From: Sphingomonadales bacterium
Lineage (GTDB): Bacteria > Pseudomonadota > Alphaproteobacteria > Sphingomonadales > Sphingomonadaceae
Assembly: GCA_028868335.1 (NCBI GenBank)
Contig: JAGWUU010000215.1
Span: 1 to 5,322 of the forward strand
DNA length: 5,322 nt
Direction of reading: 5' to 3'
Shown: in pieces, positions 1 through 4,883 of the stretch
How positions within the stretch are numbered: position 1 is the first letter of the stretch
How the letters are laid out: each line of letters opens with the position of its first letter
Notes under the pieces: model-generated
What the model was told of the DNA's origin: nothing
The model's input: only the letters and a program-made list of their open reading frames with translations
Databases searched by the model: none
Translations under genes and position numbers: made by a program

Positions 1-53
1 AAGCCGTGGCGGCGGGCGCGGACGAGGCGGCTGGGCTGGAAAGTGCGCTTCAT
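1..53 (-). CDS. rpmH: 50S ribosomal protein L34, 5' part (cut off by the left edge)
   Basis: Read on the minus strand from the ATG at 53, the translation is MKRTFQPSRLVRARRHG, then a partial codon (TT). This is the highly conserved N-terminus of bacterial L34, a basic protein of about 44 residues in the large ribosomal subunit. Only 17 codons are inside the window; the C-terminal part lies beyond position 1. The start is supported by an AAGG Shine-Dalgarno sequence (61-64, minus) 7 bases before the ATG. In most bacteria rpmH is followed by rnpA (RNase P protein) and then yidC, so those genes are expected to the left, but this cannot be seen here. Identification is secure despite the short length because the N-terminal motif is nearly invariant in the family. 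Confidence 0.95.
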   Translation of the reverse strand, partial: MKRTFQPSRLVRARRHG

Positions 54-71
54 GATCTGACCTTCGAATCT

Positions 72-101
72 CGTAATAAAAATGCCGCCCGCGAAGGCGG
101 C
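72..101 (-). terminator. Rho-independent terminator-like hairpin between the ClpP-like gene and rpmH
   Basis: On the minus strand a 6-bp stem GCCGCC / GGCGGC (101-96 and 89-84) encloses a 6-base loop, TTCGCG, and is followed by ATTTTTATTA. That is the form of an intrinsic terminator for the gene ending at 194. However, the best rpmH promoter lies upstream of it (119-147), so the same hairpin would also sit inside the rpmH leader and could act as an attenuator. The stem is short but entirely G-C. Confidence 0.55.
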
Positions 102-118
102 CGAATTACAGAGGCGCG

Positions 119-147
119 CCGTTACGTAAGATGCCGGTCCGAGTCAA
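119..147 (-). promoter_or_regulatory. Candidate sigma-70 promoter for rpmH
   Basis: On the minus strand TTGACT (147-142) is followed after 17 bases by TAACGG (124-119). The -35 box matches the consensus at 5 of 6 positions; the -10 box is weak. The -10 overlaps an 8-bp palindrome, TTACGTAA (122-129). Transcription would start near 112, giving an rpmH leader of about 59 bases that contains the hairpin at 84-101. No other good -35 box is visible between the hairpin and the rpmH start, which supports this placement. The call is inferred from sequence alone. Confidence 0.45.
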
Positions 148-193
148 GGGATTCGCGGGGTGACGGCAAGTCATTTCCGGTTGGGCGCCGGGC

Positions 194-877
194 TCAGTTC
201 AAACCGGCCCACTTCCTCATGTCGCCCGCCGTCAACCACTTGGCGCTGGCGAAGGGCACCGAATTGGTCATGGCATAAAAGGTGCTGGCCTGCTGTGCGG
301 TCATGCCCATTTCGCGGTAGTAGTCGGTATAGGCGCGGTTTTCGGGCGCGTCGGCGGGATAGTCCTTTGCCTCGCGCCCGTCCTCGTCCTCCCAGGAATG
401 GACCGCGAATTCCGAGCCTTCGTCGGCGATCCGCTCGCGCCCGGCAAGGAACAGCTCAACCCCGCCAGACCGCACCGAACCTCCGGCGGGGACGTGGGTG
501 ATGATCCCCCTGGCATGGATCATCCGGCCCAGCCGGAGGTTGGCGCGATCGTCTTCGGTTCCGGGGCACTCGATCATCTCGATCGCCGTGATCCCGGGAA
601 AGGCCTTGAGCATGGCTTCGAATTGCGCGGGGCTGCGCGCGTCGGTCACGTCGACCAGCGCGGCGTGTTTCGTGTCCAGCACGCGGAACGGCCCATAGGC
701 GGCCACTCCCTTGGGCGTCACCGGCGGCGCAACGCCGACCAGCCGCTCCGATCCCCCATCGCTGACGAAAACCGTTTCCTCGACCGTCTCAACCGTCTCG
801 ACCACGGCTTCGCGCGCCATGACCGGCGTGGCGGTCAGCGCAAGCAGCGGCAACAGGACGGAAAGGATCGGGCGCAT
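194..877 (-). CDS. Exported ClpP/crotonase-fold protein (COG3904-like), putative serine hydrolase
   Basis: This encodes 227 residues from the ATG at 877; a GTG at 883 would add two residues. Neither has a clear Shine-Dalgarno sequence, and ATG is preferred as the commoner codon. The N-terminus is a Sec signal peptide: MRPILSVLLPLLALTATPVM-A, with likely cleavage after Ala21. The mature protein starts with a Val-Glu-Thr-rich stretch containing two copies of VETV. Further on, a hydrophobic strand and CPGTEDD turn (about 104-110), the segment RLGRMIHARGIITHV (about 115-129), Ser137 in VRSGGVELFLAG, and His160 in FAVHSW follow the order of the oxyanion loop, nucleophile and histidine of ClpP-fold proteins. 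The C-terminal part (YTDYYREMGM, then a lysine/tryptophan-rich end) resembles COG3904 predicted periplasmic proteins. It probably acts in the periplasm, but the substrate is unknown. It is divergent from comM and upstream of rpmH on the same strand. That the gene is real is near certain; catalytic activity is inferred. Confidence 0.85.
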   Translation of the reverse strand: MRPILSVLLPLLALTATPVMAREAVVETVETVEETVFVSDGGSERLVGVAPPVTPKGVAAYGPFRVLDTKHAALVDVTDARSPAQFEAMLKAFPGITAIEMIECPGTEDDRANLRLGRMIHARGIITHVPAGGSVRSGGVELFLAGRERIADEGSEFAVHSWEDEDGREAKDYPADAPENRAYTDYYREMGMTAQQASTFYAMTNSVPFASAKWLTAGDMRKWAGLN

Positions 878-1021
878 GGGCACACAATGCCGGTGTCGCT
901 TTACCGGAACCCCAATGTCCGGGGTTAAGATCAGGTTACCGCTATTTTCGCGTCACGGCCTCTCGACAGTCCTGCCCCACTTCGCCATCACGGAAAAAAT
1001 GCATTGTTTCGGGGGTTTGGT
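878..1021. promoter_or_regulatory. Divergent intergenic region between the ClpP-like gene and comM, with overlapping dyads
   Basis: This 144-base spacer must hold promoters for both flanking genes, yet no strong hexamer pair is visible on either strand. It contains three dyads: CCGGT / ACCGG (890-894 and 903-907), CCGGA / TCCGG (904-908 and 918-922) and AACCCC / GGGGTT (908-913 and 921-926). They overlap or abut within 37 bases just upstream of the minus-strand gene, so they could be operator sites or alternative leader structures. An A-run at 994-999 and GGGGG at 1011-1015 precede comM. Confidence 0.4.
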
Positions 1022-1024
1022 TTG
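1011..1024 (+). promoter_or_regulatory. Ribosome binding site deciding the comM TTG start
   Basis: GGGGG at 1011-1015 lies 6 bases before TTG 1022-1024, a normal Shine-Dalgarno spacing. The alternative TTG at 1004 has only an A-run (994-999) upstream. The nearby ATG at 999 is out of frame with comM. Confidence 0.6.
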
Positions 1025-2530
1025 GTTGCGCTGGTTTCGACGGTTGCCTATCTCGGGCTGGAGGCGCGAAGCGTCGAAGTACAATGCCAGATCGCCCCGG
1101 GGTTGCCGCGCTTCAATCTGGTCGGCCTGCCCGACAAGGCGGTCAACGAAAGCCGCGAACGGGTCCACGCCGCGCTGGCTTCGATGGGCCTGTCGCTCCC
1201 GCCCAAGCGGATTACGATCAACCTGTCACCGGCAGACCTGCCCAAGGAAGGCTCACACTACGATCTGCCGATCGCGCTGGCCCTGCTTGCGGCAATGGGC
1301 GTGACCGATGCAGAGCAGCTTGCGGACTATGTTGCGGTAGGCGAACTGGCGCTCGACGGGCGGATCGTGCCGACGCCCGGCGTGCTGCTCGCCGCGCTGC
1401 ACGCCGCGCAGGCGGACAAGGGGCTGGTCTGTCCCGCCGCGCAAGGGTCGGAAGCAAGCTGGGCAAGCGGGGTGTCTATGGTCGCGGCGCCCGATCTGGT
1501 CAGCCTGCTAAACCACCTCAAGGGCACACAGCAATTGCCGCCGCCCGCGCCTGGCGAGGCCGAGGCGCCGGGCCTTGGCCCTGACCTCAGGCAGGTCAAG
1601 GGGCAGGAAACTGCCAAGCGCGCGCTGGAGATCGCAGCGGCGGGCGGGCACAACCTGCTGATGATCGGGCCGCCGGGTGCGGGCAAGAGTCTGCTCGCCT
1701 CGTGCCTGCCGGGGATCCTGCCCGACCTTACCGCGGCCGAAGCGCTGGAGGTGTCGATGGTCGCCTCGGTGGCGGGCCTGCTGGAGGAGGGGCGGATCAG
1801 CCGCACCCGCCCGTTCCGGTCGCCACACCATTCAGCCTCGATGGCGGCGCTGACGGGCGGCGGCTTCAGGGTCAAGCCGGGCGAGGTCAGCCTTGCCCAC
1901 CTTGGCGTGCTGTTCCTCGACGAATTGCCCGAGTTCCAGCGCGCCGTGCTCGATTCGCTGCGCCAGCCGCTCGAAACCGGGGTGGTCGATGTCGCTCGGG
2001 CCAATGCCCACGTCACCGTCCCCGCCCGCGTCCAGCTCATCGCGGCGATGAACCCGTGCCGATGCGGGCATCTGGGCGATCCGGCGCTGGGTTGCTCACG
2101 AGCGCCAAAATGCGCCGCTGATTACCAGAACAAGGTTTCGGGCCCGCTGCTCGACCGGATCGACCTCCATGTCGAGGTGGACCCGGTCAGCGCCGCCGAT
2201 CTTGCCCTGCCGCCGCCCGCCGAAGGCAGCGCGGAAGTCGCCGCCAGAGTGGCACAGGCACGCCAAATCCAGACCGCCCGCCTCGACGGCACCGGCAAAC
2301 GCAGCAATGCCGAACTCGACGGCGACCTGCTCGAACGCCACGCCACTCCCGACGAGTCCGGGCGTCAGCTTCTGTTCCAGGCGGCCGAGGCGATGCGGCT
2401 GTCGGCCCGCGGCTATACGCGGATGCTGCGCGTGGCGCGGACCGTTGCCGACCTCGCCGGAAGCGAGGGGGTGGGGCGGATTCATGTGGCCGAAGCGCTC
2501 AGCTACCGGCGGGTCGCCCCAAGGGCGTGA
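1022..2530 (+). CDS. comM: YifB/ComM family Mg-chelatase-like AAA+ ATPase (branch-migration helicase)
   Basis: ComM is a hexameric MCM-like helicase that drives branch migration when transformed single-stranded DNA recombines with the chromosome. In species not known to be competent its role is unclear. The 502-residue product matches the usual family length (about 500). Residues 1-170 form the Lon-protease-like ChlI domain (VEVQCQIAPGLPRFNLVGLPD at 18-38, then KEGSHYDLPIALALL). A Pro-rich linker (about 172-186) leads to the AAA+ domain: Walker A GPPGAGKS (216-223), the family motif RPFRSPHH (263-270), Walker B VLFLDE (296-301), and an arginine-finger-like GPLLDRID (374-381). Four cysteines (346, 348, 358, 364) form a probable zinc-binding insert. 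The C-terminal Mg-chelatase domain has LSARGYTRMLRVART (460-474). The TTG at 1022 is chosen because MVALVSTVAYLGLEAR is the usual family start and GGGGG lies 6 bases upstream; an in-frame TTG at 1004 would add six residues. The gene looks complete and intact. Confidence 0.95.
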   Translation: MVALVSTVAYLGLEARSVEVQCQIAPGLPRFNLVGLPDKAVNESRERVHAALASMGLSLPPKRITINLSPADLPKEGSHYDLPIALALLAAMGVTDAEQLADYVAVGELALDGRIVPTPGVLLAALHAAQADKGLVCPAAQGSEASWASGVSMVAAPDLVSLLNHLKGTQQLPPPAPGEAEAPGLGPDLRQVKGQETAKRALEIAAAGGHNLLMIGPPGAGKSLLASCLPGILPDLTAAEALEVSMVASVAGLLEEGRISRTRPFRSPHHSASMAALTGGGFRVKPGEVSLAHLGVLFLDELPEFQRAVLDSLRQPLETGVVDVARANAHVTVPARVQLIAAMNPCRCGHLGDPALGCSRAPKCAADYQNKVSGPLLDRIDLHVEVDPVSAADLALPPPAEGSAEVAARVAQARQIQTARLDGTGKRSNAELDGDLLERHATPDESGRQLLFQAAEAMRLSARGYTRMLRVARTVADLAGSEGVGRIHVAEALSYRRVAPRA

Positions 2531-2537
2531 CCCGCCG
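2507..2537. terminator. Strong stem-loop across the comM stop codon, no T-tract
   Basis: The arms CGGCGGGTC (2507-2515) and GACCCGCCG (2529-2537) are perfectly complementary over 9 bp. Inside them, CGCCC / GGGCG (2515-2519 and 2523-2527) can pair around a CAA loop, giving an alternative long stem with a 2-base bulge. The TGA stop (2528-2530) lies within the structure. Neither strand shows a T-run afterwards, so it is not a classical intrinsic terminator. It may stabilise mRNA 3' ends or help separate the convergent comM and propeller transcripts, whose genes are only 27 bases apart. Confidence 0.45.
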
Positions 2538-2557
2538 CTGCTGCTGCGCCCCGGACG

Positions 2558-3679
2558 TCAATGCTGCCAGTGTTCGAGGTCGATCTTGAGGATCTGTCCG
2601 GAGCCCGGCGGGGTGCCGAACCCGAAGTTCGAAACATAGAGATTGCCATCGGGACCATAGGTCATGCCGGTCGGGAACATCAGTCCGTCGGCGATGATCT
2701 TGCGGCTGCCGTTCGGTTCGAGCCGCGTCACCCGTCCGGTGAAGGGCGTTGGCACATGATGGTTGCCCGACATTTCCAGCACGTACATCCGGTCATTGCT
2801 GTCGAATGCCAGCCCGAGGATCATGTTGAACCCTGTTTCGTCGACCTTGATCTGACCGCCGGGATTGACCTTCCACACCGTCGAGCTGCCGATCGGCTGC
2901 GGGAAGGTGCTGAGGTTCCCGACATAGAAATTGCCGTGGTAGGTCAGCGCCGTTGGCACCACATGGCCTTCGTGGGCCGAAACGTCGATCACCCTGCTGA
3001 TGTTTCCTGTCGGCGTGATGCGGTCGATCTCGCCATGGTTGGGTTCCACCGCGTAAAGCGATCCCCGCACCGCGACCATCGAGAACCAGGTGCCATCGGG
3101 TTCGAAATCGTCAGGCTCGACAACCGCGGTGGGGTGGGCCTTCTGGTACGCGCTCAGGTTGGCGACCAGCGTGGCGGTGTGATTGGAATTGATCCGCACG
3201 ATCCCGTTGGGCAACGAGGTCACGCCATGCGAGCATCCGGCCCCGGCAAGCAGGCCGTAAAGCGTATTGCCGATGAAGGCGACGTCGGCGACCCCGCTGC
3301 GCAGGCTGCCTTGGGTAGGGGCGGTCTGGCTGGATGGAAGGGTGTCGATGACGGTCGTGACGTTGCCTTCAGGATCGACCATCGAGATTCGCCCGCCCGT
3401 TTCGGCGCCGGTATAGGGGCCGACCGGAGGAACCACCTGGGCACACTGACCGGCGGTCGACTGCGCTCCCCCCGGCCCGGCTTCGGCGACGTAGAGATTG
3501 CCGTCCGGTCCGAACTTCAAGCCGCGCGGGTTGTCCAGCCCGTGCGCGAAAACCGACACCACCGGCCCGCTGCCCGCCTGCGCCGGGCTGGCGGCGAGCG
3601 AGGCGACCAGCGCCGACGCGGAAATCAGGGCGGACATTGCAACTGATGCGGCTGGGGTGAAGCGCGGCGTCCTCGGCAT
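2558..3679 (-). CDS. Secreted ScyD/ScyE-type six-bladed beta-propeller protein
   Basis: The product has 373 residues with a long Sec signal peptide ending SLAASPAQA, likely cleaved after Ala35, so it is exported to the periplasm or outside. The mature part has NHL/SMP30-like propeller repeats: NPRGLKFGPDGNLYVAEAG (50-68), VADVAFIGNTLYGL (130-143), VPTALTYHGNFYVGN (241-255), ILGLAFDSNDRMYVLE (287-302) and FPTGMTYGPDGNLYVSNFG (335-353). The first and last are the clearest and nearly match, as expected when N- and C-terminal strands close the ring. ScyD/ScyE proteins were named from the cyanobacterial scytonemin cluster, but homologues are widespread without that pathway, and no scytonemin gene is visible here. 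There are only two cysteines (79 and 149), possibly a disulfide. Ligand or enzyme activity is unknown. The ATG is supported by AGGAG at 3691-3687, 7 bases upstream. The gene converges on comM. Confidence 0.88.
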   Translation of the reverse strand: MPRTPRFTPAASVAMSALISASALVASLAASPAQAGSGPVVSVFAHGLDNPRGLKFGPDGNLYVAEAGPGGAQSTAGQCAQVVPPVGPYTGAETGGRISMVDPEGNVTTVIDTLPSSQTAPTQGSLRSGVADVAFIGNTLYGLLAGAGCSHGVTSLPNGIVRINSNHTATLVANLSAYQKAHPTAVVEPDDFEPDGTWFSMVAVRGSLYAVEPNHGEIDRITPTGNISRVIDVSAHEGHVVPTALTYHGNFYVGNLSTFPQPIGSSTVWKVNPGGQIKVDETGFNMILGLAFDSNDRMYVLEMSGNHHVPTPFTGRVTRLEPNGSRKIIADGLMFPTGMTYGPDGNLYVSNFGFGTPPGSGQILKIDLEHWQH

Positions 3680-3751
3680 GACAAATCTCCTAGCTTACGA
3701 GAATGTGGCAAGTATTCGTCGACCCGGATTTTTTGTTATGCAAAGACAGGG

Positions 3752-3769
3752 GTTCGCTGAAACGCGAAC
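3752..3769. repeat. Inverted repeat GTTCGC-N6-GCGAAC upstream of the propeller gene
   Basis: Perfect 6-bp arms (3752-3757 and 3764-3769) are separated by TGAAAC. The 18-bp size and spacing are typical of a dimeric regulator's operator. It lies 73 bases before the propeller start codon, downstream of the proposed TTGACA promoter, where it could act as an operator or a leader hairpin. Confidence 0.4.
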
Positions 3770-3800
3770 AAGAAGTGCAGCGGTAAAGGTGACCCACTGA

Positions 3801-3837
3801 GCTTCGAATGAAGCGGCCACAACAATGAGTTGGCCGC
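3801..3837. repeat. Adjacent inverted repeats (possible leader stem-loops)
   Basis: GCGGCCA (3813-3819) and TGGCCGC (3831-3837) form a perfect 7-bp dyad with an 11-base loop. Overlapping it by two bases, GCTTC (3801-3805) and GAAGC (3810-3814) form a 5-bp dyad with a 4-base loop, GAAT. The two share bases 3813-3814, so as RNA they would compete slightly. No T-run follows on either strand, so terminator function is unlikely. Confidence 0.5.
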
Positions 3838-3858
3838 ACCGTTCTGCTCAAGCGCGGC

Positions 3859-3886
3859 AACTTACGCCTGAATCGATAATTGTCAA
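3859..3886 (-). promoter_or_regulatory. Candidate promoter of the propeller gene
   Basis: On the minus strand a perfect -35 box TTGACA (3886-3881) is followed after 16 bases by TAAGTT (3864-3859), a weak -10. If used, the transcript would start near 3852 and have a leader of roughly 170 bases containing the inverted repeats at 3801-3837 and 3752-3769. The -35 is strong, but the -10 is poor, so the exact start is uncertain. Confidence 0.4.
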
Positions 3887-3967
3887 ATTTGTTGCCGCTG
3901 TGTGCATTAGGTCAACAAGCGGGGCGCCGATGCCGACCCGTGGCGGGCGGAACGGCGCTTGCGCGGG

Positions 3968-4288
3968 TCAGACCGCGAAGATCAGCGCGTCGCTTTCGCG
4001 GGCGAGGACAGCGCCCACGCCTTCCAGCGGCTCGAACGCGGTATCGGTAAGGTCGACGTTGCCCAGGCCCTTGAGCTTGAAATAGCCCAGCCGCCGTTCG
4101 TCGTCGCTGCGCCAGGCCTTGCCGGTGTTGAGCGCTCCGACGAACAGTTCGCCATGGCGTTCGAACATCTGGTGCGGGGCGAGCAGCATCTGCGCGCCGT
4201 TGTATTCGGCACGGATCACCAGTCGCCTGGCTATGGCTTCGATGAACTTCCGTTCGTGGGGCACTGTTGCGTCTTGTGCATGTTGCAT
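3968..4288 (-). CDS. Short WYL-like domain protein
   Basis: The 106-residue product (from ATG 4288) has a pattern like the WYL domain: FIEAIARRLVIRAEYN (15-30), LAPHQMFERHGELFVGAL (36-53), then WRSDDERRLGYFKLKGLGNVDL (59-80) and FEPLEG (85-90). The alternation of short strands, the Pro-His turn and the FKL strand fit the SH3-like WYL fold, which in other proteins binds ligands or nucleic acid and controls transcription. There is no helix-turn-helix, so it is a stand-alone domain; similar short proteins occur in sphingomonads, as I recall. No signal peptide is present, so it is likely cytoplasmic. A TTG at 4306 could extend it by six residues. No Shine-Dalgarno sequence precedes either start, which fits the leaderless promoter proposed for ATG 4288. 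It lies 79 bases after the HxlR gene on the same strand. The assignment rests on pattern recognition, so its function is uncertain. Confidence 0.75.
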   Translation of the reverse strand: MQHAQDATVPHERKFIEAIARRLVIRAEYNGAQMLLAPHQMFERHGELFVGALNTGKAWRSDDERRLGYFKLKGLGNVDLTDTAFEPLEGVGAVLARESDALIFAV

Positions 4289-4296
4289 TGCAACAT
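4280..4296. promoter_or_regulatory. 17-bp perfect palindrome over the start of the WYL-like gene
   Basis: ATGTTGCA (4280-4287) and TGCAACAT (4289-4296) are perfect 8-bp arms around a single central base (4288). It overlaps the last two bases of the proposed -10 box and the first codons of the WYL-like gene. Its length and symmetry are those of an operator for a dimeric regulator. Part of the sequence is coding, so it also specifies Met-Gln-His. Confidence 0.55.
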
Positions 4297-4323
4297 AATG
4301 CCGCAAGGAAATTGCGGGATCAA
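4288..4323 (-). promoter_or_regulatory. Candidate leaderless promoter of the WYL-like gene
   Basis: On the minus strand TTGATC (4323-4318) is followed after exactly 17 bases by CATTAT (4300-4295); each matches its consensus at 4 of 6 positions. The expected start (+1 seven bases after the -10) is 4288, the A of the ATG. This explains why no ribosome binding site is present. The whole 17-bp spacer is itself a perfect dyad, and a second dyad covers the -10 edge and the start codon. Confidence 0.5.
4301..4317. promoter_or_regulatory. Perfect dyad filling the -35/-10 spacer of the WYL-like promoter
   Basis: CCGCAA (4301-4306) and TTGCGG (4312-4317) are perfect 6-bp arms around GGAAA. The dyad exactly occupies the 17-bp spacer between the proposed -35 and -10 boxes, the position used by repressors and MerR-type regulators. 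It could be an operator; its binding protein is unknown. Confidence 0.45.
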
Positions 4324-4342
4324 GACAAAACCGCGGCCGCGG
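4322..4342 (-). terminator. Weak terminator-like element after the HxlR gene
   Basis: On the minus strand the GC-only palindrome CCGCGGCCGCGG (4342-4331) can form a 4-bp stem with a GGCC loop and is directly followed by TTTTGTCTT (4330-4322). This is 26 bases past the HxlR stop codon. The stem is short and the T-run is interrupted, so termination may be partial; some read-through into the WYL-like gene is possible. The T-run overlaps the proposed -35 box of that gene. Confidence 0.35.
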
Positions 4343-4367
4343 CCAAGGTGACTATCCTGGTGCGGAC

Positions 4368-4883
4368 CTAGCGCAGGGCGCTGAGTTGGGGTTTGACCTC
4401 GCAGTCGTCATAGGAGCCCAGCGTCTTGCCCACCTCGCTGGCATCGCGCCACTCAAGCTCCTTGGGGCCGATCAGGCGGCCGTCGTGGGCGTGAATTCCG
4501 ATCGGGGCGATTGGCAGGCCATCGCGCTCGTCGCACAGCACCGGGTTGCTCGGTACGCCGGCCCCGTACTTTTCGCCCCACTGGCGCAGCGCGAGCATCG
4601 CCGGGAGCAGGTCGAGCCCCTTTTCGGTCAGCCGGTATTCGATCTTGCGGCGATCATCGGGCAAGGGCTCGCGCTTCATGATGCCGTGTTCGACCAGCCG
4701 GGCCAGCCGGTTCGACAGGATATTGCGGGCAATGCCGAGCGCGCCAAGGAATTCCTCGAAGTGGTGCAGGCCGTTGAACGCGGCGCGCAGGATCATGAAC
4801 GACCACCGCTCGCCCATCACCTCAAGCGCCGAGGGCAGCCCGCAGTTCTGCATATCGTTGAGCGGTTCGCGCAGATGACCCAT
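4368..4883 (-). CDS. HxlR family winged helix-turn-helix transcriptional regulator
   Basis: The product has 171 residues. Residues 14-104 match the HxlR/MarR-like winged helix: NCGLPSALEVMGERWSFMILRAAFNG (13-38), HFEEFLGALGIARNILSNRLARLVEHGIMKRE (41-72), YRLTEKGLDLLPAMLALRQWGEKY (83-106). Conserved features are the N-terminal Cys14, the ERW motif, the NILSNRL recognition helix and LTEKG of the wing. In relatives such as HypR and YodB the equivalent N-terminal cysteine senses electrophiles or oxidants, so a redox role is possible here. Residues 107-171 are an extra C-terminal part (Cys117, Cys161) not found in the shortest HxlR proteins, which have about 110 residues. The ATG at 4883 has AAAGGGA (4898-4892) 8 bases upstream. 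The gene is divergent from the CC_3452-type gene across a symmetric control region and probably regulates it, itself or both. Confidence 0.93.
   Translation of the reverse strand: MGHLREPLNDMQNCGLPSALEVMGERWSFMILRAAFNGLHHFEEFLGALGIARNILSNRLARLVEHGIMKREPLPDDRRKIEYRLTEKGLDLLPAMLALRQWGEKYGAGVPSNPVLCDERDGLPIAPIGIHAHDGRLIGPKELEWRDASEVGKTLGSYDDCEVKPQLSALR

Larger units (their letters stand above)
3680..3967. other. 288-base non-coding region upstream of the propeller gene
   Basis: No convincing gene is seen here. The open frames crossing it on the plus strand have compositions unlike real proteins and no ribosome binding site. Reading minus-strand-wise from 3967, it holds the 3' flank of the WYL-like gene (no T-rich terminator seen), a TTGACC at about 3919-3914, a perfect TTGACA at 3886-3881, then three short inverted repeats and the propeller Shine-Dalgarno site. 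Parts of it are richer in A and T than the genes, as expected for control DNA. Confidence 0.6.

Noticed and set aside
6..278. Open 90-codon plus-strand frame at the left edge
   Set aside because: It overlaps rpmH, the terminator-like hairpin and the end of the ClpP-like gene on the other strand and resembles no protein.
398..928. Open 176-codon plus-strand frame opposite the ClpP-like gene
   Set aside because: It is antisense to a gene with a clear signal peptide and family motifs; its translation is rich in Arg, His and Gly without recognisable domains, as expected for a shadow frame in GC-rich DNA.
1362..1430. Repeated GCCGCGC-type runs inside comM
   Set aside because: These encode the Ala-rich helix of the ChlI domain and reflect GC-rich codon use, not a repeat element.
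2561..3646. Open 361-codon plus-strand frame opposite the propeller gene
   Set aside because: It is a long antisense frame without a ribosome binding site or recognisable domain, fully explained by the codon bias of the minus-strand propeller gene, which has a signal peptide, repeats and AGGAG.
3825..4085. Possible small plus-strand gene of 86 codons upstream of the propeller gene
   Set aside because: No ribosome binding site, Ser/Arg/Pro-rich shadow composition, and its second half is antisense to the WYL-like gene.
4331..4342. 12-bp GC palindrome containing a NotI-type site as a possible operator
   Set aside because: Low-complexity GC palindromes are common in such genomes; a weak terminator for the HxlR gene explains it better given the T-run next to it.
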